A program made the position numbers and the translations under genes. Positions 1 to 11,436 of a DNA stretch of 64,000 nucleotides are shown in pieces. Source of the stretch: Microplitis mediator (taxonomy: Eukaryota > Arthropoda > Insecta > Hymenoptera > Braconidae); assembly GCF_029852145.1 (NCBI RefSeq), contig NC_079969.1:5270001-5334000 (forward strand). The letters run 5' to 3'. The number at the start of each line of letters is the position of its first letter. Within the stretch, counting starts at the first letter, position 1. The notes under the pieces are model-generated. The model was not told the DNA's origin, did not search any database, and saw only the letters and a program-made list of their open reading frames with translations.

Positions 1-3000
1 TCTTGCCGTTTCACTTCGTCTTTTGATTCTGATTTTTTTCGAAAATTAACTATTTGACACTAGTTTCCCATCGGAAATTTGCCGAGGAACACGATCGTGA
101 AAGTACTTTAGCTGAGCAGTCGCTAGATTTGTCAGAAATAATCAATATGCCCCGGAAAATAGAAATAATGCAGGTCTTGCCGTTTCACTTCGTCTTTTGA
201 TTCTGATTTTTTTCGAAAATTAGCTATTTGACACTAGTTTCCCTCCGGACATTTCCCGAGGAACACGATCGTGAAAGTACTTTAGCTGAGCAGTCGCTAG
301 ATTTGTCAGAAATAATCAAAATGCCCCGGAAAATAGAAGTAATTCAGGTCTTGCCGTTTCACTTCGTCTTTTGATTCTGATTTTTTTCGAAAATTAGCTA
401 TTTGACACTAGTTTCCCATCGGACATTTCCCGAGGAACACGATCATCAAAGTACTTTAGCTGAGCAGTCGCTAGATTTGTCAGAAATAATCAAAATGCCC
501 CGGAAAATAGAAGTAATTCAGGTCTTGCCGTTTCACTTCGTCTTTTGATTCTGATTTTTTTCGAAAATTAACTATTTGACACTAGTTTCCCATCGGACAT
601 TTCCCGAGGAACACGATCGTGAAAGTACTTTAGCTGAGCAGTCGCTAGATTTGTCAGAAATAATCAATATGCCCTGGAAGATAGAAATAATGCAGGTCTT
701 GCCGTTTCACTTCGTCTTTTGATTCTGATTTTTTTCGAAAATTAGCTATTTGACACTAGTTTCTCATCGGACATTTCCCGAGGAACACGATCGTGAAAGT
801 ACTTTAGCTGAGCAGTCGCTAGATTTGTCAGAAATAATCAATATGCCCCGGAGAATAGAAATAATGCAGGTCTTGCCGTTTCACTTCGTCTTTTGATTCT
901 GATTTTTTCCGAAAATTAACTATTTGACACTAGTTTCTCATCGGACATTTCCCGAGGAACACGATCGTGAAAGTACTTTAGCTGAGCAGTCGCTAGATTT
1001 GTCAGAAATAATCAATATGCCCCGGAAAATAGAAATAATGCAGGTCTTGCCGTTTCACTTCGTCTTTTGATTCTGATTTTTTTCGAAAATTAGCTATTTG
1101 ACACTAGTTTCCCATCGGACATTTCCCGAGGAACACGATCGTGAAAGTACTTTAGCTGAGCAGTCGCTAGATTTGTCAGAAATAATCAAAATGCCCCGGA
1201 AAATAGAAGTAATTCAGGTCTTGCCGTTTCACTTCGTCTTTTGATTCTGATTTTTTTCGAAAATTAGCTATTTGACACTAGTTTCCCATCGGAAATTTGC
1301 CGAGGAACACGATCAGGAAAGTAGTTTAGCTGAGCAGTCCCTAGATTCGCCAGAATCAATCAAAATGCCCCGGAAGATAGAAATAATTCAGGTCTTGCCG
1401 TTTCACTTCGTCTTCTGATTCTGATTTTTTTCGAAAATTAGCTATTTGACACTAGTTTCCCATTAGAAATTTGCCGAGGAACACGATCAGGAAAGTAGTT
1501 TAGCTGAGCAGTCCCTATATTCGCCAGAATCAATCAAAATGCCCCGGAAGATAGAAATAATTCAGGTCTTGCCGTTTCACTTCGTCTTTTGATTCTGATT
1601 TTTTTCGAAAATTAACTATTTGACACTAGTTTCCCATCGGACATTTCCCGAGGAACACGATCGTGAAAGTACTTTAGCTGAGCAGTCGCTAGATTTGTCA
1701 GAAATAATCAATATGCCCTGGAAGATAGAAATAATGCAGGTCTTGCCGTTTCACTTCGTCTTTTGATTCTGATTTTTTTCGAAAATTAGCTATTTGACAC
1801 TAGTTTCCCATCGGACATTTCCCGAGGAACACGATCGTGAAAGTACTTTAGCTGAGCAGTCGCTAGATTTGTCAGAAATAATCAAAATGCCCCGGAAAAT
1901 AGAAGTAATTCAGGTCTTGCCGTTTCACTTCGTCTTTTGATTCTGATTTTTTTCGAAAATTAACTATTTGACACTAGTTTCCCATCGGAAATTTGCCGAG
2001 GAACACGATCGTGAAAGTACTTTAGCTGAGCAGTCGCTAGATTTGTCAGAAATAATCAATATGCCCCGGAAAATAGAAATAATGCAGGTCTTGCCGTTTC
2101 ACTTCGTCTTTTGATTCTGATTTTTTTCGAAAATTAGCTATTTGACACTAGTTTCCCATCGGAAATTTGCCGAGGAACACGATCTTGAAAGTACTTTAGC
2201 TGAGCAGTCGCTAGATTTGTCAGAAATAATCAATATGCCCCGGAAAATAGAAATAATGCAGGTCTTGCCGTTTCACTTCGTCTTTTGATTCTGATTTTTT
2301 TCGAAAATTAGCTATTTGACACTAGTTTCCCATCGGACATTTCCCGAGGAACACCTTCATCAAAGTACTTTAGCTGAGCAGTGGATAGATTTGACAGAAA
2401 TAATCAATATGCCCTGGAAGATAGAAATAATGCAGGTCTTGCCGTTTCACTTCGTCTTTTGATTCTGATTTTTTTCGAAAATTTGCTATTTGACACTAGT
2501 TTCCCATCGGAAATTTGCCGAGGAACACGATCGTGAAAGTACTTTAGCTGAGCAGTCGCTAGATTCGTCAGAAATAATCAAAATGCCCCGGAAAATAGAA
2601 ATAATTTAGGGCTTGCCGTTTCACTTCGTCTTTTGATTCTGATTTTTTTCGAAAATTTACTATTTGACACTAGTTTCCCATCGGAAATTTGCCGAGGAAC
2701 ACGATCGTGAAAGTAGTTTAGCTGAACAGTCCCTAGATTCGTTAGAATCAATCAAAATGCCCCGGAAGATAGAAATAATTCAGGTCTTACCGTTTCACTT
2801 CGTCTTTTGATTCTGATTTTTTTCGAAAATTTGCTATTTGACACTAGTTTCCCATCGGAAATTTGCCGAGGAACACGATCGTGAAAGTTGTTTAGCTGAG
2901 CAGTCCCTAGATTCGCCAGAATCAATCAAAATGCCCCGGAAGATAGAAATAATTCAGGTCTTGCCGTTTCACTTCGTCTTTTGATTCTGATTTTTTTCCA

Positions 3001-6000
3001 AAATTAGCTATTTGACACTAGTTTCCCATCGGAAATTTGCCGAGGAACACGATCGTGAAAGTAGTTTAGCTGAACAGTCCCTAGATTCGTTAGAATCAAT
3101 CAAAATGCCCCGGAAGATAGAAATAATTCAGGTCTTGCCGTTTCACTTCGTCTTTTGATTCTGATTTTTTTCGAAAATTAGCTATTTGACACTAGTTTCC
3201 CATTGGAAATTTGCCGAGGAACACGATCAGGAAAGTAGTTTAGCTGAGCAGTCCCTAGATTCGCCAGAATCAATCAAAATGCCCCGGAAGATAGAAATAA
3301 TTCAGGTCTTGCCGTTTCACTTCGTCTTTTGATTCTGATTTTTTTCGAAAATTTGCTATTTGACACTAGTTTCCCATCGGAAATTTGCCGAGGAACACGA
3401 TCGTGAAAGTTGTTTAGCTGAGCAGTCCCTAGATTCGCCAGAATCAATCAAAATGCCCCGGAAGATAGAAATAATTCAGGTCTTGCCGTTTCACTTCGTC
3501 TTTTGATTCTGATTTTTTTCGAAAATTTGCTATTTGACACTAGTTTCCCATCGGAAATTTGCCGAGGAACACGATCGTGAAAGTAGTTTAGCTGAACAGT
3601 CCCTAGATTCGTTAGAATCAATCAAAATGCCCCGGAAGATAGAAATAATTCATGTCTTGCCGTTTCACTTCGTCTTTTGATTCTGATTTTTTTCGAAAAT
3701 TTACTATTTGACACTAGTTTCCCATCGGAAATTTGCCGAGAAACACGATCGTGAAAGTTGTTTAGCTGAGCAGTCCCTAGATTCGCCAGAATCAATCAAA
3801 ATGCCCCGGAAGATAGAAATAATTCAGGTCTTGCCGTTTCACTTCGTCTTTTGATTCTGATTTTTTTCGAAAATTTGCTATTTGACACTAGTTTCCCATC
3901 GGAAATTTGCCGAGGAACACGATCGTGAAAGTAGTTTAGCTGAACAGTCCCTAGATTCGTTAGAATCAATCAAAATGCCCCGGAAGATAGAAATAATTCA
4001 GGTCTTGCCGTTTCACTTCGTCTTTTGATTCTGATTTTTTTCGAAAATTAGCTATTTGACACTAGTTTCCCATCGGACATTTTCCGAGGAACACGATCGT
4101 GAAAGTACTTTAGCTGAGCAGTCGCTAGATTTGTCAGGAATAATCAAAATGCCCCGGAAAATAGAAATAATTCAGGTCTTGCCGTTTCACTTCGTCTTTT
4201 GATTCTGATTTTTTTCGAAAATTTGCTATTCGACACTAGTTTCCCATCGGAAATTTGCCGAGGAACACGATCGTGAAAGTTGTTTAGCTGAGCAGTCCCT
4301 AGATTCGCCAGAATCAATCAAAATGCCCCGGAAGATAGAAATAATTCAGGTCTTGCCGTTTCACTTCGTCTTTTGATTCTGATTTTTTTCGAAAATTTGC
4401 TATTTGACACTAGTTTCCCATCGGAAATTTGCCGAGGAACACGATCGTGAAAGTAGTTTAGCTGAACAGTCCCTAGATTCGTTAGAATCAATCAAAATGC
4501 CCCGGAAGATAGAAATAATTCATGTCTTGCCGTTTCACTTCGTCTTTTGATTCTGATTTTTTTCGAAAATTTACTATTTGACACTAGTTTCCCATCGGAA
4601 ATTTGCCGAGAAACACGATCGTGAAAGTTGTTTAGCTGAGCAGTCCCTAGATTCGCCAGAATCAATCAAAATGCCCCGGAAGATAGAAATAATTCAGGTC
4701 TTGCCGTTTCACTTCGTCTTTTGATTCTGATTTTTTTCGAAAATTAGCTATTTGACACTAGTTTCCCATCGGACATTTCCCGAGGAACACGATCGTGAAA
4801 GTACTTTAGCTGAGCAGTCGCTAGATTTGTCAGAAATAATCAAAATGCCCCGGAAAATAGAAGTAATTCAGGTCTTGCCGTTTCACTTCGTCTTTTGATT
4901 CTGATTTTTTTCGAAAATTAACTATTTGACACTAGTTTCTTATCGGACATTTCCCGAGGAACACGATCGTGAAAGTACTTTAGCTGAGCAGTCGCTAGAT
5001 TTGTCAGAAATAATCAATATGCCCCGGAAAATAGAAATAATGCAGGTCTTGCCGTTTCACTTCGTCTTTTGATTCTGATTTTTTTCGAAAATTAACTATT
5101 TGACACTAGTTTCCCATCGGAAATTTGCCGAGGAACACGATCGTGAAAGTACTTTAGCTGAGCAGTCGCTAGATTTGTCAGAAATAATCAATATGCCCCG
5201 GAAAATAGAAATAATGCAGGTCTTGCCGTTTCACTTCGTCTTTTGATTCTGATTTTTTTCGAAAATTAGCTATTTGACACTAGTTTCCCATCGGACATTT
5301 TCCGAGGAACACGATCGTGAAAGTATTTTAGCTGAGCAGTCCGTAGATTCGCCAGAATCAATCAAAATGCCCCGGAAGATAGAAATAATTCAGGTCTTGC
5401 CGTTTCACTTCGTCTTTTGATTCTGATTTTTTCCGAAAATTTGCTATTTGACACTAGTTTCCCATCGGAAATTTCCCGAGGAACACGATCGTGAAAGTAC
5501 TTTAGCTGAGCAGTCGCTAGATTCGTCAGAAATAATCAAAATGCCCCGGAAAATAGAAATAATTCAGGTCTTGTCGTTTCACTTCGTCTTTTGATTCTGA
5601 TTTTTTTCGAAAATTCTCTATTTGACACTAGTTTCCCATCGGAAATTTGCCGAGGAACACGATCGTGAAAGTACTTTAGCTGAGCAGTCGCTAGATTTGT
5701 CAGGAATAATCAAAATGCCCCGGAAAATAGAAATAATTCAGGTCTTGCCGTTTCACTTCGTCTGTTGATTCTGATTTTTTTTGAAAATTAGCTATTTGAC
5801 ACTAGTTTCCCATCGGAAATTTGCCGAGGAACACGATCGTGAAAGTAGTTTAGCTGAACAGTCCCTAGATTCGTTAGAATCAATCAAAATGCCCCGGAAG
5901 ATAGAAATAATTCAGGTCTTGCCGTTTCACTTCGTCTTTTGATTCTGATTTTTTTCGAAAATTTACTATTTGACACTAGTTTCCCATCGGAAATTTGCCG

Positions 6001-7189
6001 AGGAACACGATCGTGAAAGTTGTTTAGCTGAGCAGTCCCTAGATTCGCCAGAATCAATCAAAATGCCCCGGAAGATAGAAATAATTCAGGTCTTGCCGTT
6101 TCACTTCGTCTTTTGATTCTGATTTTTTTCGAAAATTTACTATTTGACACTAGTTTCCCATCGGAAATTTGCCGAGGAACACGATCGTGAAAGTTGTTTA
6201 GCTGAGCAGTCCCTAGATTCGCCAGAATCAATCAAAATGCCCCGGAAGATAGAAATAATTCAGGTCTTGCCGTTTCACTTCGTCTTTTGATTCTGATTTT
6301 TTTCGAAAATTAGCTATTCGACACTAGTTTCCCATCGGAAATTTGCCGAGGAACACGATCGTGAAAGTACTTTAGCTGAGCAGTCGCTAGATTTGTCAGG
6401 AATAATCAAAATGCCCCGGAAAATAGAAATAATTCAGGTCTTGCCGTTTCACTTCGTCTGTTGATTCTGATTTTTTTTGAAAATTAGCTATTTGACACTA
6501 GTTTCCCATCGGAAATTTGCCGAGGAACACGATCGTGAAAGTAGTTTAGCTGAACAGTCCCTAGATTCGTTAGAATCAATCAAAATGCCCCGGAAGATAG
6601 AAATAATTCAGGTCTTGCCGTTTCACTTCGTCTTTTGATTCTGATTTTTTTCGAAAATTTACTATTTGACACTAGTTTCCCATCGGAAATTTGCCGAGGA
6701 ACACGATCGTGAAAGTTGTTTAGCTGAGCAGTCCCTAGATTCGCCAGAATCAATCAAAATGCCCCGGAAGATAGAAATAATTCAGGTCTTGCCGTTTCAC
6801 TTCGTCTTTTGATTCTGATTTTTTTCGAAAATTAGCTATTCGACACTAGTTTCCCATCGGAAATTTCCCGAGGAACACGATCGTGAAAGTAGTTTAGCTG
6901 AGCAGTCCCTAGATTCGTCAGAATCAATCAAAATGCCCCGGAAAATAGAAATAATTCAGGTCTTGCCGTTTCACTTTATCTTTTGATTCTGATTTTTTTC
7001 GAAAATTAGCTATTTGACACTAGTTTTCTATCGGAAATTTCCCGAGGAACACGATCGTGAAAGTTGTTTAGCTGAGCAGTCCCTAGATTCGTCAGAATCA
7101 ATCAAAATGCCCCGGAAGATAGAAATAATTCAGGTCTTGCCGTTTCACTCCATCTTTTGATTCTGATTTTTTTTCGAAAATTAGCTATT
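1..7189. repeat. 174-bp satellite DNA array (41 full units plus a partial one)
   Basis: The motif TCTTGCCGTTTCAC recurs at 1, 175, 349, 1915, 3655, 5395 and 7135, exactly 174 bp apart. This gives 41 complete head-to-tail units with no net insertion or deletion, then a 42nd unit that breaks off near 7189 after TTAGCTATT. Units differ only by substitutions. Two main variant types alternate: one has GGACATTTCCCG with GTCGCTAGATTTGTCAG, the other has GGAAATTTGCCG with GTCCCTAGATTCG. The array starts at the first base of the window and so continues to the left. It has no spacers and no ORF. It resembles pericentromeric or heterochromatic insect satellite, but its chromosomal position cannot be seen. 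Confidence 0.97.
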
Positions 7190-8001
7190 GCACGACTTAT
7201 GATGCGAAGCATCTGAGATGTGCTTTATGATCGAAAAATTTAATTCGCCTTACTTCGGCAACTATTTCAATTATTATACCCTTGTTAGTTTACGGAATTG
7301 AGATATGTTGCATACTATTTTGAAGATAATTTAATGGATATTAGTTTCATACTTTTCAAAAATTGATTTATTTCAATAAAAAAGGAAAAAACATCAAAAT
7401 AGTCTAAAAAAATTTCCTGTCCGTCAAGTATGAAACCCGTAGACACAATAACTTACGAAAAAATGCAGTAATTGAATCAAATTTTTTTTTTTTTAATTCT
7501 TTGAAAGATTTGTAGATCCCCTATTGCTACTGGCTAGGTAATTCAGTGTCGTTTAATAACAATTAATAAAAGAATAAAAAGGCTGTATAACTATATGTAT
7601 ATATATCGATGTAAAATTAACATGGATGCCGATATATCTATACCTATACATTATACGTACATTTATCCCACCAGGGGCGCTTGCGAATTACCATCCTAGT
7701 GTAGCTGTTTTTTTTTTTTTTGCTAATTGGTAAGCCTGAATTGTTTCAGTTCAATTTTTTTTCATTTACATATATTTTTTTTGCTTTTTTTATTAATCGC
7801 GATATTTTGAGTAGGTTCTTCCATAATTATATAAAAAACACTAATATAATTTAAAAAAAAAAAAAAAAAAATATTTAAGGAAAGAAAATTTTATATATTT
7901 TAAATTTATTCCTGCTTCCCGCCATTTTTTTATGATTATTTTATTATTTCATAATAAATGAGCATTATGAGTCGCGCACTTTTGGATTTTCCAAATTTTT
8001 C

Positions 8002-8135
8002 TCATACTATTATGGGGATGGTTCCCATAATATATGGGAACCATCCCTATAGTAGTATAGGTACTATTCCCATACCATTATGGGAACTATTCCCATAATG
8101 CATAGCAAAACTTCCCATTATTTTCTTTCCGTGTA
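8002..8135. mobile_element. Truncated copy of the CCCATAAT palindromic MITE
   Basis: This 134-bp piece is nearly identical to the right-hand end of the full element at 45407-46380. It shares the run of CCATACTATTATGGG-type palindromes, the phrase GCATAGCAAAACTTCCC and the terminal TTTTCTTTCCGTGTA. Only the right end is present, so it is a 5'-truncated copy. Confidence 0.8.
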
Positions 8136-8171
8136 TTTTAAAAATAAAGAAAGTTATGGTTTTGCAGAAAG

Positions 8172-8853
8172 ATGTCCGGGTTGAAAAATTTGATCTGATT
8201 TCAGTCTAACTAGATTTTATTTGGACTGATTTGTCTGTCTTTAAATTTTTATAAAAATTTTGAGCTTTTGTTCTAAAGATGATCAAAAACAGACTAATAA
8301 AAACAATAGGCAGTACAAGTTCGAATTTGGTCTGCATGGAAAAAAATAAAAAATATGTAAATTGAGAATTACAAGTAGTATAATGATGCAGTGATCAGTA
8401 AATACCATCATTCTAAATAGTAATTTATTCATTTATGATTAAAACGTGAATAATTACAGGATATGTATGAAAATTTATTGTCTATGTAAGAAAAATTACT
8501 ATTTGAACTTTGAAAATCGTAACTGATTCTTAGAAAATAGACGACACGTATTATAAAATTTACTATTTGAATGTTGAAATTCCCCATACTGACAACCGGG
8601 TTCCACGTTATAATTTCAAATAGTAATTTTTAAAGTTTATTTTTTTCCGTGTGGATAAAAACAAAATAAGACAATATATTATGAAAAGAAAGTATGATAA
8701 CGATCTATGACCAAAACCAGAGTAAAAATTATTGAAAATAAGTCTGAATACAGTCTAAATATGAAATTAAAAACAAATAAAAAGTAAAATTGAATAGAAA
8801 TTACTTAAAATTTTTATTTCATTTAAAACAGATCAAATTTTTCGACCCGAGAT
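8172..8853. mobile_element. Inverted-repeat element (MITE-like)
   Basis: The left end GGGTTGAAAAATTTGATCTG near 8178 is matched in inverse orientation by CAGATCAAATTTTTCGACCC near 8829-8848. The interior is AT-rich with several copies of ATAGTAATTT and no coding potential. It is a degenerate, non-autonomous element, and its outer boundaries are approximate. Confidence 0.6.
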
Positions 8854-9440
8854 ATAAATGAAATAATTTATTCGCTGAAACAATATTTCAAGTAACGCAT
8901 TTATGAAATGAAAATTTTTAATTTCGAATATCTTTGTTTAAAATCCCTTATATTTTATTATAATTTACAATATTCATAATCGCAAGTCAATAGATTTCTT
9001 TATATTTACTATATAAAATCACACAGTAATCTAATAAAATAATATGATTCAATTCTCCTCTTTATTGGATAGAATTTTTTCGATGTTTATTAAAACTTTG
9101 CACAACGTTTTATTAGTTTCCTGATTTTCTCAGGTACTACAATTAAAACATACACAGTCAGTTCATTATTCTTATTACGAATTAAATAAATTACAAAATT
9201 AATTAGAATTAATATACAGTAATCAGTAATAATTTAATTGTCAGACTAAATTCAAACAATTCAAAAACACGTGGTCTATAATTACCTCATTTATAAAAAC
9301 ATCCAATTGTTAAATCCATGAATTATAAAACAAGCAATTAATACGACTGTTACTAATAATATTTAATTTACTCATTATATTGTAAAATTATACTTGGAAA
9401 TATTAACCAATATTATTATTAAAGAGGAGAAATAAATCAT

Positions 9441-9847
9441 ATCCCTGATTAAAAATATTTATTGAAAAGTATTGAAAAAGATGAGAATCGAATCCTTTTG
9501 AATACTTTTTATACCCCAAGGTTTTCATTTGGACATAAAATTAATACTTTTCAATCCCAAAATCATATAAGAATTTCTAAACTTCCGAGGAATTGGAAAA
9601 GATTCAAATGAATTGAAATTTTTGAATCTTTCTGAATCCTCAATACCAAAATAATTCCATATTGGAAGGTATTGAAATGATGAAAGATTGAATTCTTCTC
9701 AATACTTTTGAATTCCATTTTAAGAATTAGAAAGTGTTCAAATGATCGAAATTTCACTTCCATTCAATATTTTCCAAATCCTCCGTGGGATTGAAAAAAA
9801 TTGAAATAATTTTCAATCCTTTTCAATAAATATTTTTAGTCAGGGAT
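9441..9847. mobile_element. Fold-back MITE with ATCCCTGA ends
   Basis: The ends ATCCCTGATTAAAAATATTT and its inverse AAATATTTTTAGTCAGGGAT at 9828-9847 form a terminal inverted repeat. The interior is made of variants of ATTGAAAAGTATTGAAA in both orientations, so the whole 407 bp can fold back on itself. It is non-autonomous. Confidence 0.75.
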
Positions 9848-9911
9848 TGTATAAAAAATGGATAAGAACCCTAATAATGTTAATAAAATAATAAAAATTC
9901 AAGTTAATCGA

Positions 9912-10994
9912 TTACTTAACAAAATCACTGCACTTTATAATAACTTCGTGTGAATTGATCCCTCCGATTTGAGTACCAGTGCCCAATATCAACCCATCGC
10001 GTGCATTGTTTACTGAATATATATTTTCTTCGCTTAAAAATCGACGAACATTTATGTGAGCGCGTTCTCCCGTAAGAGCTGTGAATGGTGTGTCCAAATC
10101 TTCATTGACCATATTGAAATTACGCCGGTACAAAAACACAGTAGTGCGAATTAATAGTTTAAACAAATTTTCCAAATCGTCAATTGACGTCACCGAAAAA
10201 CTCGCCGTATTTAGGCGGTAGCAATACAAAAATTTCAAAGTATTTGAAAACTGGATGACCTTGTTGTCAATTCGCTCGACCAATCGGCAGTCAGAAAAAA
10301 AATATATTTTGTCAATTAGCGGTGACGAATTCAAATAATCCATCGTAAGCCAATAGATGTCTTTATAATTACGACATTCTCGATGGTAGTAAATTTCCAC
10401 AATAAGATTTGTATAAAAGTAATAATGCACCGGCGTAAACGGTAATTCCAGTTGAGAAAAATCGTCATGATTGAATAGTTTTATACGAAACCAACAGTAC
10501 TTGACACCTTGATGTAGTACAGTTACATCAATATCTGGAAGAATCGGATGTTTGAGTTCTTGGATTGTAATGACTTCGGAATTTTCGCTCGATTTTGAAT
10601 TTTCTCTTGAGTACAAAATTTTCGTATGCTTAACATTCAATGCCGCTTGGGCAGCATGACTGTGCATGTCGATAGACAGTATGATTCCAATGGGTAGTGC
10701 ATCCAAATTATTCAAATTGTTTTTCGAAAAAATGAGCTTCTTAAATTTTAACAGCCCGTCCGAAGGGAACGTCGACTTCGACAAATGATCGTTCAATTTT
10801 TTAATTATAGTTTCCAAATTTAGTCGATTGTCGAGCGACAACGTAAACGTTTCGACAATTGATTGAATATCGGGTTCAAAATTCACGAGATCCGGATAAA
10901 TTTTCAATAAAGTTGATGTCAATTCACGCTTCTGTTTATGCAGTTCTTCATAAGTCAGATTTTTCACTTTCTTTTGGTTTGATCCGCTTTCCAT
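9912..10994 (-). CDS. Intronless 360-aa ORF, candidate endogenous viral gene
   Basis: This is an uninterrupted 360-codon ORF with an ATG at 10994. Its frame is closed by a TAG about ten codons upstream, so the ATG is the natural start. The predicted protein shows no signal peptide, no membrane segment, and no zinc-binding or enzyme motif that I can recognise. It has a charged N-terminus and a mixed alpha/beta-like body rich in aromatic residues. It overlaps the end of the upstream 162-aa ORF by 47 nt in another frame. A TTAAG sequence, the kind of motif used by late baculovirus and nudivirus promoters, lies about 20 nt before the ATG, but this is weak evidence. Compactness, absence of introns and overlap are unlike the intron-rich neighbours FMR1 and WDR44. 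I infer an integrated large DNA virus gene (nudivirus/bracovirus-type or ichnovirus structural type). Its function is unknown. Confidence 0.6.
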   Translation of the reverse strand: MESGSNQKKVKNLTYEELHKQKRELTSTLLKIYPDLVNFEPDIQSIVETFTLSLDNRLNLETIIKKLNDHLSKSTFPSDGLLKFKKLIFSKNNLNNLDALPIGIILSIDMHSHAAQAALNVKHTKILYSRENSKSSENSEVITIQELKHPILPDIDVTVLHQGVKYCWFRIKLFNHDDFSQLELPFTPVHYYFYTNLIVEIYYHRECRNYKDIYWLTMDYLNSSPLIDKIYFFSDCRLVERIDNKVIQFSNTLKFLYCYRLNTASFSVTSIDDLENLFKLLIRTTVFLYRRNFNMVNEDLDTPFTALTGERAHINVRRFLSEENIYSVNNARDGLILGTGTQIGGINSHEVIIKCSDFVK

Positions 10995-11436
10995 GTTTTT
11001 GACTTTTCTTAAGATTTGCTCTTGCTAACTGACTTTCCGCAAGACCAGTATCGTTTAATTTACTACTTAACCCAGACGCATTGATAGTGAATAATGGCGT
11101 ATTTTTGTCAGCTTTATATACACCGCACATTGTGTTTATTGAGTCATCTATTTCGACATTACGCGTATAGACGATATCAGGCAAAAGCAGCAAAGGCATT
11201 TCCTGATTGTCGATATTTGACACCTCATTGTTCGGCAATTTGTCATATGATGCATAAGATATTGTTAAATAAACGCCATAGTGAATAGATTTACGGATTG
11301 GCTTGACAATTTTCACTGGGTAGTTATGCAAGGCTGCGTGAATTTTTATTAGGGAGTCAGTAAGATAATCAACTTCTTCAGGAAACGTTAAAACGCAAGA
11401 AGGCAGTTGAAATATACCACTCACTGAATCAGACAT
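10948..11436 (-). CDS. Intronless 162-aa ORF overlapping the 360-aa ORF, candidate endogenous viral gene
   Basis: This intact ORF starts with the ATG at 11436 and ends inside the start region of the 360-aa ORF. The C-terminal 25 residues are strongly basic and charged (lysine, arginine and glutamate), while the first 130 are a mixed hydrophobic domain. I see no signal peptide, no membrane segment and no known motif. It precedes the 360-aa ORF on the same strand, like two genes of one viral transcription unit. The alternative, one ancestral gene split by a frameshift, is disfavoured because the downstream frame has its own upstream stop and its own ATG. I do not recognise the family. Confidence 0.55.
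   Translation of the reverse strand: MSDSVSGIFQLPSCVLTFPEEVDYLTDSLIKIHAALHNYPVKIVKPIRKSIHYGVYLTISYASYDKLPNNEVSNIDNQEMPLLLLPDIVYTRNVEIDDSINTMCGVYKADKNTPLFTINASGLSSKLNDTGLAESQLARANLKKSQKHGKRIKPKESEKSDL

Larger units (their letters stand above)
7190..9911. other. Non-coding stretch with MITE remnants
   Basis: No gene is recognisable between the satellite and the ORF cluster. The stretch is very AT-rich with poly-A/T runs. It holds three inverted-repeat remnants listed separately (8002-8135, 8172-8853, 9441-9847). A short minus-strand reading frame at 9563-9763 lies wholly inside the last of these and is not a gene. Confidence 0.7.

Noticed and set aside
1..7189. Regular array considered as CRISPR
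   Set aside because: Units are head-to-tail without unique spacers, 174 bp long, in a eukaryotic AT-rich context with intron-bearing genes nearby.
9563..9763. 66-aa minus-strand ORF
   Set aside because: Lies entirely inside the fold-back MITE 9441-9847 and is made of its repeated ATTGAAAAG words.
9912..11436. Single gene of about 520 codons broken by a frameshift
   Set aside because: The downstream frame has its own stop just upstream and an ATG at 10994, so two overlapping genes explain the sequence without an error.
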